Of a stretch of DNA of 8,986 nucleotides, positions 6,724-8,986 are shown piece after piece. Origin of the DNA: Phyllobacteriaceae bacterium (lineage in GTDB: Bacteria > Pseudomonadota > Alphaproteobacteria > Rhizobiales > Rhizobiaceae); NCBI GenBank assembly GCA_024645155.1, contig JAHEGF010000130.1, positions 1 through 8,986 of the forward strand. Direction: 5' to 3'. The position numbers and the translations under genes are program-made. The notes below the pieces were generated by a model. The model was not told the origin of the DNA. It searched no databases and saw nothing but the letters and a program-made list of their open reading frames with translations. Each line of letters starts with the position of its first letter. Position 1 is the stretch's first letter.

Positions 6724-6754
6724 AAGGTAACTCTTCCACTTCGTGGAATGTCAA
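6724..6754 (-). promoter_or_regulatory. MerR-type (CueR/HmrR) copper-responsive promoter and operator
   Basis: On the - strand a perfect -35 box TTGACA (6754-6749) is followed at once by the dyad TTCCAC-GAA-GTGGAA (6748-6734), then GAGT, then a -10-like TACCTT (6729-6724). The -35 to -10 spacer is 19 bases. Overlong 19-20 base spacers with the dyad between the boxes are the hallmark of MerR-family promoters. The layout closely resembles E. coli copA (TTGACCTTCC...GGAAGG). It begins 21 bases after the copA stop codon and lies about 40 bases before the start of the Met-rich gene, so the sensor operon can be induced separately from any read-through from copA. Confidence 0.82.
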
Positions 6755-6775
6755 ACACAATGCACCATATCGCGA

Positions 6776-8986
6776 TCACTGCAGATCAAGGCTGCGAAGC
6801 CGCAATGCGTTGCTTATCACCGATACGGAAGACAAACTCATTGCCGCAGCCGCAATCATCGGCGACAACAGCATGCCAGTCACAGGATACAGTACACCGG
6901 CGGCCACCGGCACACCTATCGCGTTATAGGCAAACGCAAAAAACAGGTTCTGCTTGATATTTCCGATTGTTGCGTCGGCCAGACGTCTCGCCCGCATGAT
7001 CCCCGTCAGGTCTCCCTTCAAAAGGGTGATACCGGCACTTTCCACGGCAACATCGGCACCGGTGCCCATCGCAATGCCGACATCTGCCGCTGCCAGCGCC
7101 GGTGCATCGTTTATCCCGTCACCTGCAACCACCACAACACGGCCCGTCTTGCGGAGTTCGTCAACGAGCAGTTTTTTCTGCTCCGGCAACACACCGGCGC
7201 GAATATCGTCAATGCCCAGTTCACCGGCAACGGCGCGCGCAGTCAACTCGTTGTCGCCGGTCGCCATGATTATCATCAGTCCGGCATTGTGAAGATCGGC
7301 AATAGCCTGTCGTGCCGTATCCTTGATGGGATCGGCGACAGCGACAATACCTTCCAGCTTGCGGTTCGCGGCAACATACATGGCCGTCTTGCCGGCTTTA
7401 CGGAGGTTATCGGCCACGGCGTCATCTTCTCCCATGTCAACACCCAGGGCATCCATCATGGCGCGATTACCAAGCGCAACACCAGTCCTGCCCACGTTCC
7501 CGGACACCCCTTTGCCGGTAACGGCCTCGAAATTTCGCGCCGGCTTTATGCTCAGGCCACGTGCCGACGCACCGGTAACAATGGCTTCTGCAAGCGGATG
7601 CTCCGAACCGATCTCCAGCGCGGCAGCGATTGCCAGTACATTATCCACCGAACGTTTTCCGAATGCGATGACATCAGTCAGTTGCGGTTTGCCTTCAGTC
7701 AGCGTGCCGGTTTTGTCGACAACTAACGTATCCGCCTTGGCCATCCGTTCCAGCACTGTCGCATCCCTGACGAGAACGCCTGCCTGGGCACCACGCCCCG
7801 TCGCCGTCATGATCGACATCGGCGTTGCAAGCCCGAGTGCGCAGGGGCAGGCTATTATCAGCACTGAAGCTGCAGAAACGACCGCGTAAACCAGTGCCGG
7901 TTCGGGCCCGAACACCAACCAGGTCACAAATGCCAACACGGCAATTGCCACGACGATTGGCACGAACCACGACGCTACCCTGTCCGCAAGCCCTTGTATC
8001 GGTGCGCGCGACCGCTGTGCGCCGGCAACCATCTCCACAATTCTGGCCAGCATCGTCTCGTCACCGACCCTGCGTGCTTCAATGACGAGGCTCCCGTTCT
8101 TGTTGATCGTGCCGCCGGTAACAGTGTCGCCGGAAGCTTTCTCCACGGCAATCGGCTCTCCTGTGATAAGGCTTTCGTCGACAGACGAATGACCATCAAT
8201 GACTACGCCATCGACCGGTACGCTATCGCCCGGGCGCAGGCGCAGCCTGTCACCCTCAAGAACGTTTTCCAGCGGCGCATCGTATTCCGTGCCGTTAGCA
8301 TTGATGCGCCGGGCCGTTTTCGGAGCAAGATCGAGCAATGCCCGGATGGCATCGCCGGTCCTTTCGCGTGCACGCATTTCGAGGATTTGCCCGACAAATA
8401 TCAGCGCGACGATAACAACCGCCGCTTCAAAATAAACAGGCACATGGCCGCCCATGTGAAATTGCGACGGAAACAGCCCTGGTAAAAAGGCGGCGATTAC
8501 GCTGTAGGCGTAGGCCACCGAAACCCCCAGCATGATCAGCGTCCACATGTTCAGGTTCCAGGTTTTTATCGATGTCCAGCCACGATGGAAGAACGGCCTT
8601 GCCGCCCATAACACCACGGGTGTTGCAAGAAGAAACTCGAGCAAAACAGAACTGCGCTCCCCGATCCATTCGCGAACCGGCAAACCGGCCATCGAACCCA
8701 TTGTCAGGACGAGAAGTGGAACCGCCGCCCCGGCACTGACCCAAAGCCTGCGGGTAAAATCAGCAAGTTCCAGGTTTGGCCCGCCGGCAACGCCGCCCAT
8801 CGGCTCAAGTGCCATGCCGCAAATCGGACAGGTCCCCGGCCCTTCCTGCACGATCTCCGGATCCATGGGACAGGTATAAAGTGCGTTTGCCGGAGCCTTT
8901 TTCTTTTTTTTCTTGTGATTCCCTGACAGGTAAAATTCCGGATCTGCATCGAACCGGTCACGGCATTTCGGATTGCAGAAATGATA
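6776..8986 (-). CDS. copA: Cu(I)-exporting P1B-type ATPase, CopA type, with N-terminal YHS and Cys-pair metal-binding modules (N-terminus beyond window)
   Basis: Inner-membrane pump that expels Cu(I) using ATP. The frame is open to the window edge, giving 736 visible residues; the Met at 8866 is internal. Visible order: a YHS module (YHFCNPKCRDRFDADPEFYL, Cys4 and Cys8 of the fragment), a linker with six lysines (residues 25-30), and a heavy-metal-binding module (YTCPMDPEI with Cys39; GTCPICGMALEP with Cys53 and Cys56). The ATPase core follows: TGE in DESLITGEPIAVEK, the membrane copper site CPC (Cys380, Cys382), phosphorylated Asp424 in DKTGTLT, HP in GSEHPLAEAI, TGDN and GDGIND. The last helices carry YN (FAFAYNAIG) and MSLSS, which with CPC define the Cu(I) subclass P1B-1. 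The CPC-to-Asp spacing equals that of E. coli CopA. No classical HMA (GMTCxxC) domain is visible. A possible frameshift signal lies in the linker. Its own promoter is outside the window. Confidence 0.95.
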   Translation of the reverse strand, partial: YHFCNPKCRDRFDADPEFYLSGNHKKKKKKAPANALYTCPMDPEIVQEGPGTCPICGMALEPMGGVAGGPNLELADFTRRLWVSAGAAVPLLVLTMGSMAGLPVREWIGERSSVLLEFLLATPVVLWAARPFFHRGWTSIKTWNLNMWTLIMLGVSVAYAYSVIAAFLPGLFPSQFHMGGHVPVYFEAAVVIVALIFVGQILEMRARERTGDAIRALLDLAPKTARRINANGTEYDAPLENVLEGDRLRLRPGDSVPVDGVVIDGHSSVDESLITGEPIAVEKASGDTVTGGTINKNGSLVIEARRVGDETMLARIVEMVAGAQRSRAPIQGLADRVASWFVPIVVAIAVLAFVTWLVFGPEPALVYAVVSAASVLIIACPCALGLATPMSIMTATGRGAQAGVLVRDATVLERMAKADTLVVDKTGTLTEGKPQLTDVIAFGKRSVDNVLAIAAALEIGSEHPLAEAIVTGASARGLSIKPARNFEAVTGKGVSGNVGRTGVALGNRAMMDALGVDMGEDDAVADNLRKAGKTAMYVAANRKLEGIVAVADPIKDTARQAIADLHNAGLMIIMATGDNELTARAVAGELGIDDIRAGVLPEQKKLLVDELRKTGRVVVVAGDGINDAPALAAADVGIAMGTGADVAVESAGITLLKGDLTGIMRARRLADATIGNIKQNLFFAFAYNAIGVPVAAGVLYPVTGMLLSPMIAAAAMSLSSVSVISNALRLRSLDLQ
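8855..8924 (-). other. Candidate -1 programmed ribosomal frameshift signal inside copA
   Basis: On the coding (-) strand, a Shine-Dalgarno-like AGGGA (8924-8920) is followed by 10 bases, then the heptamer A_AAA_AAG in the reading frame required for tandem slippage (8909-8903). After 7 more bases comes a potential stem CTCCGG (8895-8890) pairing perfectly with CCGGAG (8860-8855) across a 29-base loop. A -1 shift would add 32 codons starting EKGSGKRTLYLSHG and stop at TGA 8807-8805. The product would contain the YHS module and linker but none of the pump. The arrangement parallels E. coli dnaX. The long loop and the low complexity of the lysine tract are reasons for caution; transcriptional slippage on the run of eight A is an alternative. 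Confidence 0.45.

Noticed and set aside
6743..7726. 327-codon open frame on the + strand
   Set aside because: It lies entirely antisense to the conserved copA core; the translation is rich in Arg, His and Gly without any family motif. It is a GC-driven shadow frame.
8704..8961. 85-codon frame on the - strand overlapping the copA N-terminus
   Set aside because: The in-frame copA reading gives the YHS and TCPMDP modules through this whole stretch. This other frame is not the one a -1 slip at the A_AAA_AAG site would enter.

Overview
The window reads as a chromosomal segment of a moderately GC-rich alphaproteobacterium, probably Hyphomicrobiales (Rhizobiales)-like. This is inferred from the style of the Dpp/Opp transporter, the HmrR/CueR-type regulator, the class II cytochrome c and the base composition. 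No rRNA, tRNA, IS element or CRISPR array is visible, and no intergenic gap exceeds about 130 bases.

Left part (1-3337, + strand): four overlapping genes of a dipeptide/oligopeptide-type ABC importer, in the order inner-membrane permease B (cut by the window start), permease C, ATPase D and ATPase F. The overlaps are 8, 4 and 8 bases, so they are one translationally coupled operon. The solute-binding protein that would define the substrate is outside the window. Next, after 118 bases and on the same strand, comes a complete glucose-6-phosphate isomerase gene (pgi, 3456-5033) with all catalytic residues in place.

Right part (5049-8986, - strand): a copper-response locus converging on pgi. It reads right to left. 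First is a Cu(I)-exporting P1B-type ATPase (copA, N-terminus beyond the window) whose visible N-terminus is a YHS metal-binding module, a six-lysine linker and a second Cys-pair metal-binding module. Just after the copA stop is a MerR-type promoter: a TTGACA -35 box followed by a 15-bp dyad and a 19-bp spacer. It drives three genes joined by ATGA stop/start overlaps: an unlisted 39-residue Met/Gly-rich membrane peptide, a CueR/HmrR-type Cu(I) sensor, and a membrane-anchored monohaem c-type cytochrome. After a 128-base gap comes a periplasmic class II cytochrome (cytochrome c'/c556 type). The proposed logic is that Cu(I) binds the sensor, the sensor activates its own operon (and probably copA from a promoter outside the window), copper is pumped out, and the c-type haem proteins work in the periplasm or at the membrane.

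The most unusual signal is inside copA. The lysine linker between the two N-terminal metal-binding modules is encoded by an A_AAA_AAG heptamer. An AGGGA motif lies 10 nt upstream and a 6-bp stem begins 7 nt downstream, which is the layout of the E. coli dnaX -1 frameshift signal. A -1 shift would end 32 codons later and release the YHS module without the pump. This would be analogous to, but built differently from, the frameshift-made CopA(Z) chaperone of E. coli.
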